From: Vesta saturnalis
Lineage: Eukaryota > Arthropoda > Insecta > Coleoptera > Lampyridae
Direction: 5' to 3'
Assembly (NCBI GenBank): GCA_036346205.1
Contig: JARFJB010000821.1
Location: forward strand, 2,410,222-2,474,221
Length of the DNA stretch: 64,000 nucleotides
A model generated the notes under the pieces. It had not been told where the DNA came from and ran no database searches. It saw only the letters and a program-made list of their open reading frames with translations. The position numbers and the translations under genes are program-made. The number at the start of each line of letters is the position of its first letter. Positions within the stretch are counted from its first letter, which is position 1. Below, one piece after another: positions 11,895-23,892 of the stretch.

Positions 11895-12360
11895 TATTTA
11901 GCAAAAGCATATTTTTATGTGTCTAATCCTGGAAACGTAGAAATACGTTTTGGACAAATTAAATATTTTAAACGTGTATGTTGGGTTGCTAGCTAGTAGG
12001 CGTTAATAAGATTTATTGCAGTAATTAAAAAGAGTGCGGAAACTATTCTATCATATAAGCTTTGTTTATATAAACAAGGATATAAGTAATTGTTAGTCTT
12101 ACGAAAAAACGTAGCTAATTTTGTCGTAAAACATACAGATTTTTATGTATCTAATCTTAGAAACTTAGAAATACGTGTTCAACAAATTGAATTCAAAAGA
12201 ACAAGTCATGTTTTAATGGTGTAGGTAGAGTATGTTGGGTTTCCAGATTTATTACAGTAGTAAACAATTTCGCTTAACTATTTTATCGTATAAGTGTTAG
12301 TCTTTATCAAAAAGGAGCTAATTTTGCCGTAAAACTTACAGGTATTGGTTTTTCATATCT
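11895..12360. repeat. Internal tandem units of copy B
   Basis: Counterpart of 6640-7120, with the same two to three degenerate units and very high similarity to copy A. Confidence 0.65.
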
Positions 12361-13056
12361 TTTATAACAGTGAAGATGATGTGTGCGTAACCCGAAAGTA
12401 TAACATATGTTTCGATAATGTTTCTTATGTGGGAGTAAACAAAATTTTTTTGTAAAGGTAACATATCACAAAAATGGAACATAGGTTTAGTGTTATTACA
12501 CATTTATTTTAATACCCTTTTATAAAGTTAATAGTGGATGGTGATCGTTTACACCGAGGAAACTGTATCGGTATAATTTAAATAACCATGCATTGTGATG
12601 TTAGCACCACATAAATTCTTATGCTTGTGAGACCTTTTTGAAGAATGTTTTTACGTCTTGTTCATTACACAAAACATTTTCATAATGAAAACTAATCATC
12701 TAAAATCGAACCATTTAAACAAAAATCTACTTTGTTTTCTTAATTACGGCCCTGATTTTTTATACATAATATACACACTTTATATATATTTTATGGTTTA
12801 ATTACGATTTTTAAACCTATTTTATAATTATCGGAGAAAATGTAAGTGTGAGCCTGTATCCCTCCGAATAACATTTAAACTGAATTTTCTTCATAAATGG
12901 ACTTTTGCTAACTGTGCTTTCCTCATCAAATTAATGAAATCACACAGAATGTTTCAATTTTGTATAAAAATTTTATAATCAATTAATTACTATCAATCAA
13001 CAACATATAAATGGACAAATAACATTTGATGACAAGAAAATTTAACATAACTCAAC

Positions 13057-14815
13057 AACAATTAAACAAAAATTATAATGAGTGCTCGAAAACCCCTCCA
13101 TGGTTCTCCAAACATAAATAGCATCTTCTAACTGTAGAATTCAAAGCATTCTTTAACACTGTAGGTGTTTTAAATTTCTAGTAAATTTAAGTAACGTTAC
13201 GATGTTAAATTTTGATTATGAAAAGAGGTCATATTATCCTTCTTTAATAATTTTCACGTAATCTTCTTTATACGCTTATATATTTGGGTAACTCAAAGTA
13301 TTACGCAAATCTGGTATTAAGAAGTACAGGAAATTTAAAACGAAAAGAAATCAATATTTTCTTTTTACTATAAATTCTAAGAGTTTATATTAACCGAGTA
13401 GTTAACATCTGGATGTATGAAGCAAATTTTATATAAATGTATTCGGAGAAGAATACAATAGGACTGATAACGAGGGCAATGCCTTTTAGATTCTGTGGAA
13501 CAAATGTAGTTTACTAGGTCAACCTGCACTTTATTGATTTTCGTTTAAAATAAATGAAAACATAGTATTTATTTACGTAGCTTTTACTTTAACTTGTGGA
13601 CTTTGCTATAATTATTTTAATTATGCAAGAAGACGGGAATATGAAATAACAGGATCGTAAACTATAGAATATGTGAACAAAATAAAAAACAATTGGTGGT
13701 TTTCTCCGCCACTTCCACGAAATGTGATAATTTCGTGCATTTTTAAAACGTGTAATGAAGGTTTTATATTGTATTTTCAATTTGCGATTTATCCTTATTG
13801 CTTCAAAGAAAATATACAGGAACGGTAGTACGTTCGAGAATTAAACCGGAATGTCTACTTCATATAAATTGGTTTAAACTAAGGAATTTATTTATCCCTC
13901 CCGGAAGCGGGTTATAATACTTTATTAGGTATTCTTGGTGCGAACGCAGGATGTTCGTATTAATTAGGGGAAATTCTTTCAGAAAGCGGTTTAAGTATTC
14001 TGGATATAAAACAAAGGGGTATCGTATTTAATGACTGGAATACAGGATTGATTTACGGTCATAGGTATAATGGTTTCAGCAGGATAATCTGAGAGAAACG
14101 GGATTTTCTGGAGATTATTATGCGATCATCTGCCTGCAGGTTTTACTGGTCTCCCAGCTCGGTCGTGTATATGTTAGGTACTTGGCGGTAGGATAGGATT
14201 AATTAATCAAACAGTCGTATTTAATTAGAAAGAAGCTAGATAGAGCAAGCGTACACCTTTAAGACAAGCAAAGGTAGGAAAATGCCGACACAGGCGTACG
14301 CCTTGTGGACCTTCCCCGAGAAATTTGCAGTAATTTTTAGGCAACAACGTAAAGGCAAAGAGTAAGATTTTGTGTAAGAGAATGTGTTTGTTTACGCTGC
14401 GCATACACCCGAGTAAGTGTTTAGTGCACAGGTATGGTGGTGTTTTGCAGACGTGATCGATTAACAATCTGTCAAGGCAGAAAAGAAATACTATAACAGA
14501 AAACTGGCCTAGTGAATATGATCGGAATATTTTATAATTTACCCCGGAATGGGTCCGCAGGATAGAACTGATCGGAGATAATAAGATAAAATATCGCATC
14601 GCGCTTGCGCTTATACAGTCCGTGATCTAACGTGATTGGGTGAGATAACGGAGGTGGCGTGTTGGAAGGGTTTTGCGCCAAAATCTATAACGATTTCTTA
14701 ACTACGGAATAAGGGGAATAATTAATCATTGTAATGAACAGAAATATTTTTAACAAAGCAAGCGGATAATTAAATAATTAATTTAGGGATTTTGGGAACT
14801 TTACATCGTTAGTAA
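13057..14815. other. Interval with no recognisable gene
   Basis: The first 800 bp are AT-rich and featureless. From about 13900 to 14680 the base composition is less AT-rich. A 124-codon minus-strand frame (14225-14599) lies here, but its product is Cys/Leu/His-rich and matches no family I know. This richer block could be part of an LTR or a decayed element; I found no terminal repeat. Confidence 0.4.
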
Positions 14816-15041
14816 CCATTTGCCGCACCACATATGATAGTACACCAATACTAATCTTAACATAATTGTAATGTTACCCATAATTGTTAATAGTTATTAA
14901 CAATATGTAAAATAAATTAAATTTACTTTCTGTTCTTTGCATAATTCTGAATAATTTGGGCACTCCTAAACGTCAAATGTTTATTTTGAGGTTATATTTA
15001 GTATAGGAGCACTATCACATATGTTGCGGCAGATGGTCATG
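14816..15041. mobile_element. Small MITE-like inverted-repeat element
   Basis: About 225 bp with imperfect terminal inverted repeats of roughly 45 bp. The left end reads ACCATTTGCCGCACCACAT and the complement of the right end ACCATCTGCCGCAACATAT, and both continue through GATAGTnCnCCnATACTAA. The centre is AT-rich with no coding sequence. No clear target-site duplication was found. Confidence 0.6.
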
Positions 15042-15164
15042 TTATATCATTGTATATATAGTAATTTTCACGAGTCAGAGCAGTTCCGTCACTAATGTTA
15101 ATACTGTCAGAGGACGCCGATGTTGTCACATTGTGGAAAATAACAGTTTGACTTTTGGCCAATG

Positions 15165-15572
15165 TCTGGATGTGTGTGCGTGTCTGTGTGCGTGTGTGAC
15201 GCGTGTGTGCGTGTGTGTGCGTGTCTGTGCGTGTGTGCGCGTGTGTGTGCTGTGTCGGTGTGCTGTGTGTCGTTTGTGGTGTCGCGCGTGTGTGTGTGTT
15301 GCGTTGTGTGCTGTGTGCGCGTGTGTGCTGTGCGTGTGTGTGCTGTGTGGTATGCGTTGTGTGTGTCGTGTGTGTGCGTGCGTGTGAGTGTGTGTGCTGT
15401 GTTTGCTGTGTGTGCGTGTGTTGCGTGTGTGCTGATGTGCGCTTGGTGTGCGTGTGTGCGTGTATGTGCGCTGCGTGTGCGTGTGTGTGCGTCAGTGTGC
15501 GTGTGTGTGTGTGCGTGTGCATGTGTGTGCGTGTGTGTGCGTGCGTGTACGTGTGCGCGTGTGTGTATGGAT
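15165..15572. repeat. (GTGTGC/GT)n microsatellite
   Basis: Imperfect GT repeat rich in GTGTGC words, about 400 bp. Long open frames across it encode only Cys/Val or His/Thr repeats and are artefacts of the repeat. Confidence 0.95.
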
Positions 15573-15964
15573 GTATTTTGGTATCCACGATAACTCCAGA
15601 ACGATAATACCTACGCACTTTATAGTATTTAAGCTTGTTTTCATCTGGTTTAGAGCTGATTTTGGGAGAAATCCATTGGCGAAGAGGGGGAGGGATTATT
15701 AGGGTCAGTTTTTGGTTTTTACAAATATTTCTAAAACAGCTGCATATTTCAAAGGTATAAAAGTACCCAGACATATACCTTAAATATATCGATTAATTAT
15801 GTTCTGTGTAATTTTTTGATACGACGCATAATTTAGCGGTAAGGTGTTAGTTCAAATTTTTTCAATATCTGAACAACGATTCATTTTATTAGAAAACGTG
15901 CAGGCATATTTTTTAAAGAAAATTTAATTTTACACGTTTTCTTTATAAAGTTTCTTAATATAAT

Positions 15965-16400
15965 ACAAGGTAAGTTTAAAAAATAATTAAATATGATTGA
16001 AAATGGTTAATATGTATCATTGATACTTTATAGAAGCGGGTGGCTTTGGAATTTTTTTAAAGTTAATTCGTATTATTTATGTCTATCTTGAATGAAGTTT
16101 TAAATGTTATTCTGGCATAGATTACTGTTTTTGTTTTTACAATGTTGCCTGTTTTGTTGTTGTTATGAACGTATGAAAGAGGTTGCATAGTTATGCTAAA
16201 ATAAATTATAATTAAAATTATTTCATTTCTTTAATTCTAGATGTCTACTAATCCCTGTTTGTTCAGAAGCCTGTGTGACGTAGATTATTGTGTTTGATTT
16301 TAAAATGTTGTATATTTACGTGATGAGCTTATTATAAAAGTATATAAAGATAAAATTACCTATTCTAAAGAAATGTTATTAAAATTATTTCATTTGTTTT
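15965..16400. repeat. Diverged copy of the dispersed unit
   Basis: Contains AAGGTAAGTTTAAAA, ATGATTGAAAATGGTTAAT, TTTAAAGTTAAT and the AAATGTTATTAAAATTATTTC block in the same order as the units at 3371-3830, then a second partial unit. It occupies the interior of the fold-back element at 15150-16915. Confidence 0.55.
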
Positions 16401-17026
16401 AATTTCCATTTTGTGGGTTGGAAGGTCGTGTGGTGTTCCACACCAGATATTTTTTGGACTTAGTTTGCTTTATATTAAGAAACTTTTTGAAGAAAAGCTT
16501 CGTAAAATTTAATTTTCTTTAAAAATATGACTACACATTTTGTTATAAAATTAATCGTTATTCAGATATTGAAAAAATTAACACTTTAATTCTACCTTAG
16601 AAACTTTTACCGCTAAATTACGCATCGTATCAACAAATTGCATGGAACATAATTAATCGATACGTTTAAGGTCTATATCCAGGTATTTTTATATCTTATT
16701 ATTATGCAGCAGCTTTAGAAATATTTGTTAAAAAACCAATAACTCTAACAAACCCCCCTCTCCGCCGCTGGATTTCTCCTAAATTCTAATCAGCTACAGA
16801 AGAAATAAAACAGGCTTAGATACGAAATTTGAAGTACGTTCGTGATGCCATTCTGAAGTTATCATGGATACTAACGGACATCCGCACATCCACACACACA
16901 GACATCATGGCCGATCCTGACGAAACTTTGCCGAACATTATACAATGAGATTGCAAGTAGATTTAAAGTTAGTAAAGAAAGTCTGTTGCATGACCTTCTA
17001 TACCTACATATGTATACAGGGTACCC

Positions 17027-18480
17027 GAAAATTAATTCCCCAGCTGGCGGGGCTATACAAGGTTCCTCCTTACGAAATTAAGCCATATTCAAAATTGCAA
17101 TCATGTTTTCAAATATCCAAGTAAAATACTTTATTAATTTAAACCAAGTGACATATACACATAATAAAATTAAAATACTTAAATTTACAAAGGCAACGTC
17201 TCGCTATTTTGTTCTGTGCATGCATGCAATCGGAGAAGAAAATTGTGTTCAAGACGACCTCTCGTTTCGTTTGTAATTTGAGTTAAAGCTCTGTATATAC
17301 CTACGAACAATAACGTCATCTAAATTCTTCGGTGGTACTTTGTATACCGCATTTTTCCAGTAACCCCAAAGCCAAAAGTCTATTAAGTTGAGACACGGGG
17401 ACCTAGGTGGCCAAGAAGTAGGTCTTCCGTGACCGATCCATTTATCGGGAAATCGCTGATCTAATATCTCTTAAGCTTTTCGAGAATAATGAGCAGGCGC
17501 TCGAACATGTTGATACACAATAGTTTGACGTTTCAATAAAGGAATATCTTCCAAAAAGGTAGGTAGTCTGTTTTAGTAAAAATTTGGATAATTCTCTGCG
17601 TTTAATATTCTAGGCGGAAAATGTGGTCCTATTATGTCATTGTCCAACAGATCAATCCACACATTTACACTCCAGCGCACTTGCTTATATGATTGTCTAA
17701 TTTCATGTACAATACTTGCTTAAAATGTCTTCATTTACTGTATCTAAGCAATTTAAAAACCATCTGTAGATTAGTACGCACAACTCACTATCCCCAGGAT
17801 GCAATATTTGAACCGGTATAACTGATAAGGATAGAGAATTTCTCTTTGCATGAATCTGTTAATAGTAGTACGACGATGATGACGATTGGTTTCCAAGGTC
17901 ATGGTACTTATAGACCGATTTTATTCAATGTCGTGGAGTAATTACTCTTCCTGTCGCCAAGTTGGCTATCTATGACGACCAGCATGAATCATGTTAGGAG
18001 CCAAACATCCAGTTTCAAGTAGACGAACTTCAACAGCACTAATTGTTTGATCAGGGTACTGCCTAGTAGGAAAACGTTGGCGGTACAGGCGCTCTGCGGC
18101 ACGAGCATTATTATTACAAACTCCAAGCAGTTTAATCATATCTAAATATTCTTGATTGCTGTACCTTCTGGGCATTATAATAAGTATGAAAATTTAACCT
18201 TTGTGCGTCAGTTTAAAATTTAAATATTTTACAATCAAACATTGACACACAAAAAGGTCGTATTCTGTCTTCGTCAAGGGTAACTTAATTATAAATAAAC
18301 TATCTTTACCTGGATACCTATTTCAAAAATTTATTTGGAAAAATACTTTCATCTTAATTTAAGATGGCCATAATTTCGTAAGGAGGAAATTTTCGAAATT
18401 TTTACATAAGTGATTTTCGACTTTTGTTTAGTCGTAGAGTCTAACCCCGGCGGCTGGGGAATTTATTTTGGGACACATTG
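17027..18480 (-). mobile_element. Full-length mariner element with both ends
   Basis: A 1454-bp element flanked by TA (17025-17026 and 18481-18482). Left end CAGGGTACCCGAAAATTAAT; the complement of the right end starts CAATGTGTCCCAAAATAAAT. Both continue with TTCCCCAGC and have CTCCTTACGAAATTA further in, so the inverted repeats are imperfect. It sits inside the dispersed repeat whose parts are recognisable at 16380-16450 and 18500-18610. Confidence 0.8.
17180..18175 (-). pseudogene. DUF4817-type mariner transposase, many stops
   Basis: The start ATG at 18175 is followed by an intact DUF4817-like helix-turn-helix domain (RRYSNQEYLDMIKLLG, then ARAAERLYRQRFPTRQYPD) up to about 17966. Downstream on the same strand are RWSVNVWIDLLDNDIIGPHF, APAHYSRKA and WPPRSPCLNLIDFWLWGYWKN, i.e. 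the transposase core. The usual SPDL is SPCL here, but the third catalytic Asp (LIDF) is present; the first catalytic block is not recognisable. Several stops and frameshifts. The DUF4817 domain is the best-preserved part. Confidence 0.82.
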
Positions 18481-18482
18481 TA

Positions 18483-19532
18483 TGTAGGCTGGAAGGTAAA
18501 ACGGGGATGCATAATTATCATAAAAAAATATTATTAAAATTATTTCTTGTAATTTCCATTTTGTAGGTTGGAAGGTCGTGTATTGTTCCATATCAGATAT
18601 TTTTAATAAGTTTCGAAATAAATTTTTTTATTTGACAAATAATCAATTATTAAAGTAAAAGAGACAATTATAATCGTTTATTTATTGATTTTTTAGTTGG
18701 GTGCGCCCAAATTTACTAACATCGAATATTTGAAAGAGGAAGACATTTCATGCTCCACATAGGTTCATAAATAATTCCGGACCAGATTCATTGGGTTACA
18801 GACGATGATCGCACTGAAAGTATAAAAAACCAAAAATAATGTTATAGCGTAGCCAGAGTGCAATTTTAGACAAACTTTGAATAAAATCGTTATTAGTAAC
18901 AATTAATTGCATTTGAATATTATGTAACTAAGCAACCGCGTATGTTACTTAGCAGAACGAAGAATACAATAGAATAATCTTTCCTAATAATAATTACTGT
19001 TATCTAATCAACTGTTTCTCACAAGACGATCAAAAACGGTACCCCACAAAAAAAAATCATGACATAACATATGTTATTTTTTTTTAATTAACATACAATC
19101 CCTATTCATCTTCCAAAAAATGCACAATGATTTACGGACTCTGTTCTTTATCATGTAAAAGATTTTATGGTACACGCTTTATAATTTTCCTGTAAACGAA
19201 AATCACGTCACGCTAGATAAAAATTTTAACTTTAAAAAATTAGCGATTTTAGGTATAAAAATGAAAAAAAATTAAGAGATGTTATGATGCCCTCAATAAT
19301 TCACTTCTACAACCGCTTTCACCAACTTTAGAAGGAGAATAACTCCAGAAGTTATTTTAATTTCAATAGTATTACGCGACCATTCAATCAGTTGAGAGTA
19401 AAGCCGGTTTTCAAAATTGTTTGTAATTGCCTAATGACATCTCGATAATTAACACAAAGTGAGGAACTCACATAGATTAAATGGTTGAAGTGTAATAATT
19501 ATGTTTTTTTGAATTTAATTAAAGTTTTAAAA
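18483..19532. other. Upstream region of the membrane-protein exon
   Basis: The first 130 bp are the remainder of the dispersed repeat interrupted by the mariner at 17027. The rest is AT-rich and shows no gene. Any promoter of the exon at 19533 must lie in the last few hundred bases; I see no decisive TATA or initiator. Confidence 0.4.
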
Positions 19533-19832
19533 ATGAGCGAAGAAAAGATAAGTGTAGAAGAAGTTCCGAAAAAATCGGAAGATAAAATTGTTGAAAATAA
19601 TTTAACGATATCGACTAAATTGTCAACGGAGCAATTAATTTGTAAATCTCCACAAGGATCGTCCGATAATTCCGTTAAGTCATCAGAAAAAGATGTTAAA
19701 GTGAAAAAAGTTAATAAGTTTGTGGGTGCCTATAATTCACTTTTATATCTGGGAATTTCACAAATTTTGTTTGGATTACTAATGATCGTTTTTGGTGCTC
19801 TGGTAATTATTCATGATGCCAAATTAGCACAG
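19533..19832 (+). CDS. First exon of a putative small multi-pass membrane protein gene
   Basis: An upstream in-frame ATG exists at 19485, but the ATG at 19533 (AAAATGAGC) starts a typical acidic/Ser-rich, soluble N-terminus (MSEEKISVEEVPKK). Residues 1-62 are Lys/Glu/Ser-rich and probably cytosolic. Residues about 66-95 form a long hydrophobic helix (NSLLYLGISQILFGLLMIVF). The exon ends in phase 0 after AKLAQ at a consensus donor CAG|GTAAGG (19833). Exon 1 plus one helix is what four-helix CD20/MS4A-like or tetraspan proteins of insects look like, but I cannot assign a family. No further exon was recognised. The sequence downstream is a satellite array, so the first intron is long or the gene is truncated. 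Codon use and lack of repeats suggest a host gene. Confidence 0.6.
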
Positions 19833-20047
19833 GTAAGGTTTTTCAAACATTAATTTTAATTGGTGTTTTAGAAAAAGAAATTGAAAGTTGCACAATTTTT
19901 TTTTTTGCAATCTGTATGATAATATGTGACAGTGACTATATAATTATACCAATTAAATTTTTTGTGATATAAGAACGTTTTCCTTTATTATACTAAAGCA
20001 TTAGCAGCATTATCGTATTTTTTCTTTTCTTTATTGCAAGAAGAAAC
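19833..20047. other. Start of presumed intron
   Basis: Begins with the splice donor GTAAGG and is AT-rich up to the first satellite monomer. No acceptor or second exon is visible. Confidence 0.4.
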
Positions 20048-23000
20048 ACACTGACTTTTTGTATTTGTATCTACTTTATCAAAAATATTTTATATGAATT
20101 ACGTGGTGTTCACTGTCCCTTTCTGAATAACTTGAATTGTAATTACAGTTTTCAATTATTAAGTATGTTCTTTTGCATACTCTTGCAATTGGAGTTCTAC
20201 CAATTTAATGTAAACCATCACATCTCTTAAAAATACTCTGTAAAGTATTACACTTTAAAATATTATCCACAATTTCAATGTTAATTTACCCGCAAAACAT
20301 AAACAGTACAATATTTCGGTAAAAATGTTTTAAATTAATTAAGAATTATCAGAAAGCCTTTTGCCGCTTTGTTATACATTGAAATTTAGGCAAGTTTACA
20401 ATTTTAGCAATAGATGTCGTACCCATGATTGTACCGGGTGGTCCATTAATAGTAAAAGATGCCGGCTGCATGAGAGAAACTACGCATCGCACAGTTTCGG
20501 GAAAAAATATTCATAATAAAAGTGACCGAGAGAAATTTCTGGAAATTATTTCCTGCGATGGCCGCTAGGGGGCGTACATCAACACCATATTAGACAATCT
20601 GGTTTTTCTTTTAAATCGGCATTATCCTGATATGTCCAAAATAGTTTTATTATAAACTACGTAGTCTTAAGAATTTTTTCTCTTTTGGTATTTTTTTCTA
20701 TTTTGCTAAATGAAGGGGGGGGGGATAGGAAAATTTTCACTTGAGAAAATGCCATAACTTTTTTTTAACTCAACTGATTTTTGTAAACTGAGTCTCGTTT
20801 GAGAGAATAGAGTGCTTTTAATAAAATATTAACATTGTCGGATTAGTATTTTTTCTAGTCGGTAGATGGCGTTTTGTGACAAAGCCGTAAATTTTTGCAA
20901 TTTTCTCGAAAATATTTAGTGTAAGGTATAATTATTTTTAACTCACGAAAAAGGGCGTGAAAAAATATAGAAATTGGTAAGTCGATATCTTCTTTCATTA
21001 CACTGATACGAAAAAATAAATTTAAATATATATTTTACAAGTAACAAAATTATAGAACCCGTTTAACTATCATTAGTTATTAAAATTTATTAATTAGTAA
21101 AGCACTGACTTTTTGGTATTTGTATCTATTTTATCAAAAATATTTTCTGAATAACTTGAATTGTAATTACAGTTTTCAATTATTAAGTATGTTCTTTTGC
21201 ATACTCTTGCAATTGGAGTTATACCAATTTAATGTAAACCATCACATCACTAAAAAATACTCTGTAAAGTATTACACTTTAAAATATTACCCGCAATTAC
21301 AATATTAATTTACCCGCAAAACATAAACAGTACTATATTTCGGTAAAAATGTTTTAAATTAATTAAGAATTACCAGAAAGCCTTTTGCCGCTTTGTTATA
21401 CATTGAAATTTAGGTAAGTTTACAATTTTAGCAATAGATGTCGTACCCATGATTGTACCGGGTGGTCCATTAATAATAAAAGATGCCAGCTGTATGAGAG
21501 AAACTACGCATCGCACAACTTCGGGAAAAAAATATTCATAATAAAAGTGACCGAGAGAAATTGCTGGAAATTAGTTTCAAGTTTCTACGATGACTGCTTG
21601 GGGACGTATACCAACATCATATTAGTTAATCGGTTTATTCTCTTAAAATGTTATTATCAAGATATGTCCAAAATAGTTTTGTTGTAAACTACATAAGCTT
21701 GGAAATGAAGGGTGGGGGAAAAATGTCATAACTTCATTTTAACTCAACCGATTTTAATAAACTAAGTCTCGTTTGAGAGAGGCTTCTTGGGTGCTTCTAA
21801 TAAAGTGTTAACATTGTTGGATTAGTATTTTTTCTAGTCGGTAGATGGCGTTTGGTGACAAAGTCGTAATTTTTTGCAATTTTCTCGAAAATATTTAGTG
21901 TAAGGTATAATTATTTTTAACTCATGAAAAAGGGCGTCAAAAAATATAGAAATTGGTCAGTCGATATCTTCTTTCATTACACGGATACGAAAAAATAAAT
22001 TTAATTATATATTTTACAAGTAACAGAATTATAGAACACGTTTAACTATCAATAGTTATTAAAATTTATTAATTGGTGCAGCACTGACTTTTTGGTATTT
22101 GTATCTACTTTATCAAAAATATTTTATATGAATTACGTGGTATTCACTGTCCCTTTCTGAATAACTTGAATTGTAGTTACAGTTTTCAATTATTAAGTAT
22201 GTTCTTTGGCATACTCTTGCAATTCGAGTTCTGCCAATTTAATGTAAACCATCACGTTGGTGAAAACAGCAAGTCGATATCGTCTTTCATTACAAAGATA
22301 TGAATAAAAATAAACGTAACTAAGAATGTACGCCGGCTATATCTTGGTAACTGTCAATCTGACAACATTGGAAAAAATACCAATAGGTAAATCGACCAAG
22401 AGAAATAGCTGGAAATTATTTTGAAGTTCCTACGATGGCCGCTAGATGGCGTACACCAACAACATATTAGAAAATCTGCTTTTTCTTTTAAACTACGTAA
22501 GCTTAAAAATATTTTCCTCATTTAGTATTTTTTTCTATTTTGTTAAATGAAGGGAGGGGGCGAGGTAAATGTTCACTTGAAAAAATACCATAACTTCTCT
22601 TTAACTCAACCGATTTTTATAAACTGAGTCTCTTTTGGGAGAGGCTTCTCGGGCGCTTTTAATAAAATATTAACATTGTCGGATTAGTTTTTTCATCTAG
22701 TCGGTAGATTTTTGAGAAAATTGCAAAAATCTTTAATGTAAGGGTATAATTGTTTTTAACTCACGAAAAAGAGCGCGAAAAATATAGACGCTGATAAAAA
22801 CAGCAAGTCGATATCGTCTTTCGTTACAAAGATATAAATAAAAATAAGCGTAGCTAAGAATGGAACTGTCAATCTGACAACACTGGAAAAAAATAGCAAT
22901 AGGTACATCCGCCAATAGAAATCGCTGGAAATTATGTTGAAGTTCCTGCGATGGCCGCTAGGGGGCGTACACCAACGCCCACATTAGACAATCGGTTTTT

Positions 23001-23892
23001 TATTTTAAATCGGCATTATCAAGATATGTCCAAAATAGTTTTATTATAAACTACGTAATCTTAAAAACTTTTTCTCTTTTGGTATTTTTCTCTATTTTGC
23101 TAAACTAGGGAAGGGGGAGAGGTAAATGTTTATTATTTTTAACTCACCAAAAAGAGCGCGAAAAAGTATAGACGTTGGTGAAAACAGCAAGTGGATATCA
23201 TCTTTCGTTACAAAGATATGAATAAAAATAAACGTAACTAAGAATGGACGCCTGGTATATCTCGGGAACTGTCAATCTGACAATATTGGAAAAAAAAATA
23301 CCAATAGGTAAATCGGCCAAGAGAAATCGCTGAAAATTATTTTGAAGTTCCTACGACCGCCGCTAGGTGGCGTACACCAACACCATATTAGAAAATCGGA
23401 TTTTTCTTTTAAATTGGAATTATCACGATATGTCCAAAATAGAAATAAATTACGTAAGCTTAAAAATATTTTCCTCTTTTAGTATTTTTCTCTATTTTGC
23501 TAAATGAGGGGAGGAGCGAGGTAAATGTTCATTTAAAAAAATGCCATAACTTCTTTTTAACTCAACTGATTTTGATAAACTGAGTCTCGTTTAAGAGGGG
23601 CTTCTCGGGTGCTTTTAATAAAATATTAACATTAACGGTTTATTTTTTTTTCTCGTAGGAAAATGGTGTTTTGTGACAAAGCTGTAAATTTTTGTAATTT
23701 TCTCGAACATTTAAAATGTAAGGGTATAATTATTTTTAACTCATGAAAAAGGGCGTGAAAAAATATAGAAATTGGTAAGTCGATATTTTCTTTCATTACA
23801 CGGATACGAAAAAATAAATTTAAATATATATTTTACAAGTAACAGAATTATAGAACACGTTTAACTATCATTAAATTTATTAATTAGTAAAG
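20048..23892 (+). repeat. Satellite-like array of long monomers, shrinking to the right
   Basis: Five direct copies of a monomer with constant landmarks: CACTGACTTTTTG...TATCAAAAATATTTT (20048, 21113, 22082), a GCCGCTAGnnGGCGTAC-type block (about 20563, 21585, 22434, 22952, 23357), AACTCAACnGATTTT, and GGTAGATGGCGTTTnGTGAC (about 20866, 21844). The distance between the successive GGCG blocks falls from about 1020 to 850, 520 and 405 bp, because later monomers lack internal parts. An inverted copy is at 27003-27650. Frames across it (for example 21120-21308) are not genes. Confidence 0.85.

Larger units (their letters stand above)
9565..13056 (+). repeat. Directly repeated segment, copy B (retains the empty insertion site)
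   Basis: Aligns with 1675-7783 as described there. It lacks the 2.36-kb insertion, so the site at 11383-11386 is intact. Relative to copy A it has lost many pieces of 1-5 bases, often containing GG or CC, which leaves the flanking A/T-rich words unchanged. Its mariner terminus ends at 9826 next to TA, and Penelope-like coding follows immediately. Confidence 0.85.
15150..16915. mobile_element. Fold-back element with GT-rich arms
   Basis: The right flank of the GT tract (15575-15960) recurs as an inverted copy at about 16490-16885. Paired landmarks are GCTGATTnnGGGAGAAATCC against GGATTTCTCCTAAATTCTAATCAGC, and the TTAATTATGTTC block against its complement. The inverted arm also ends in a CA-rich tract (16885-16905) that mirrors the beginning of the GT tract. 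The interior (15961-16489) contains the dispersed repeat also seen at 3371-3830. A single-arm relative is at 34407-35340. No transposase inside. Confidence 0.65.

Noticed and set aside
14225..14599. 124-codon minus-strand frame as a gene
   Set aside because: No domain, no plausible exon structure, amino-acid composition unlike a typical protein.
15133..15774. Long Cys/Val-rich and His/Thr-rich open frames
   Set aside because: They are translations of the GT microsatellite in various frames, with no unique sequence beyond the repeat.
20048..23892. CRISPR-like or regulatory tandem array
   Set aside because: Units are hundreds of bases long, there is no constant short repeat with unique spacers, and the genome is clearly eukaryotic. 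It is a satellite-like array.
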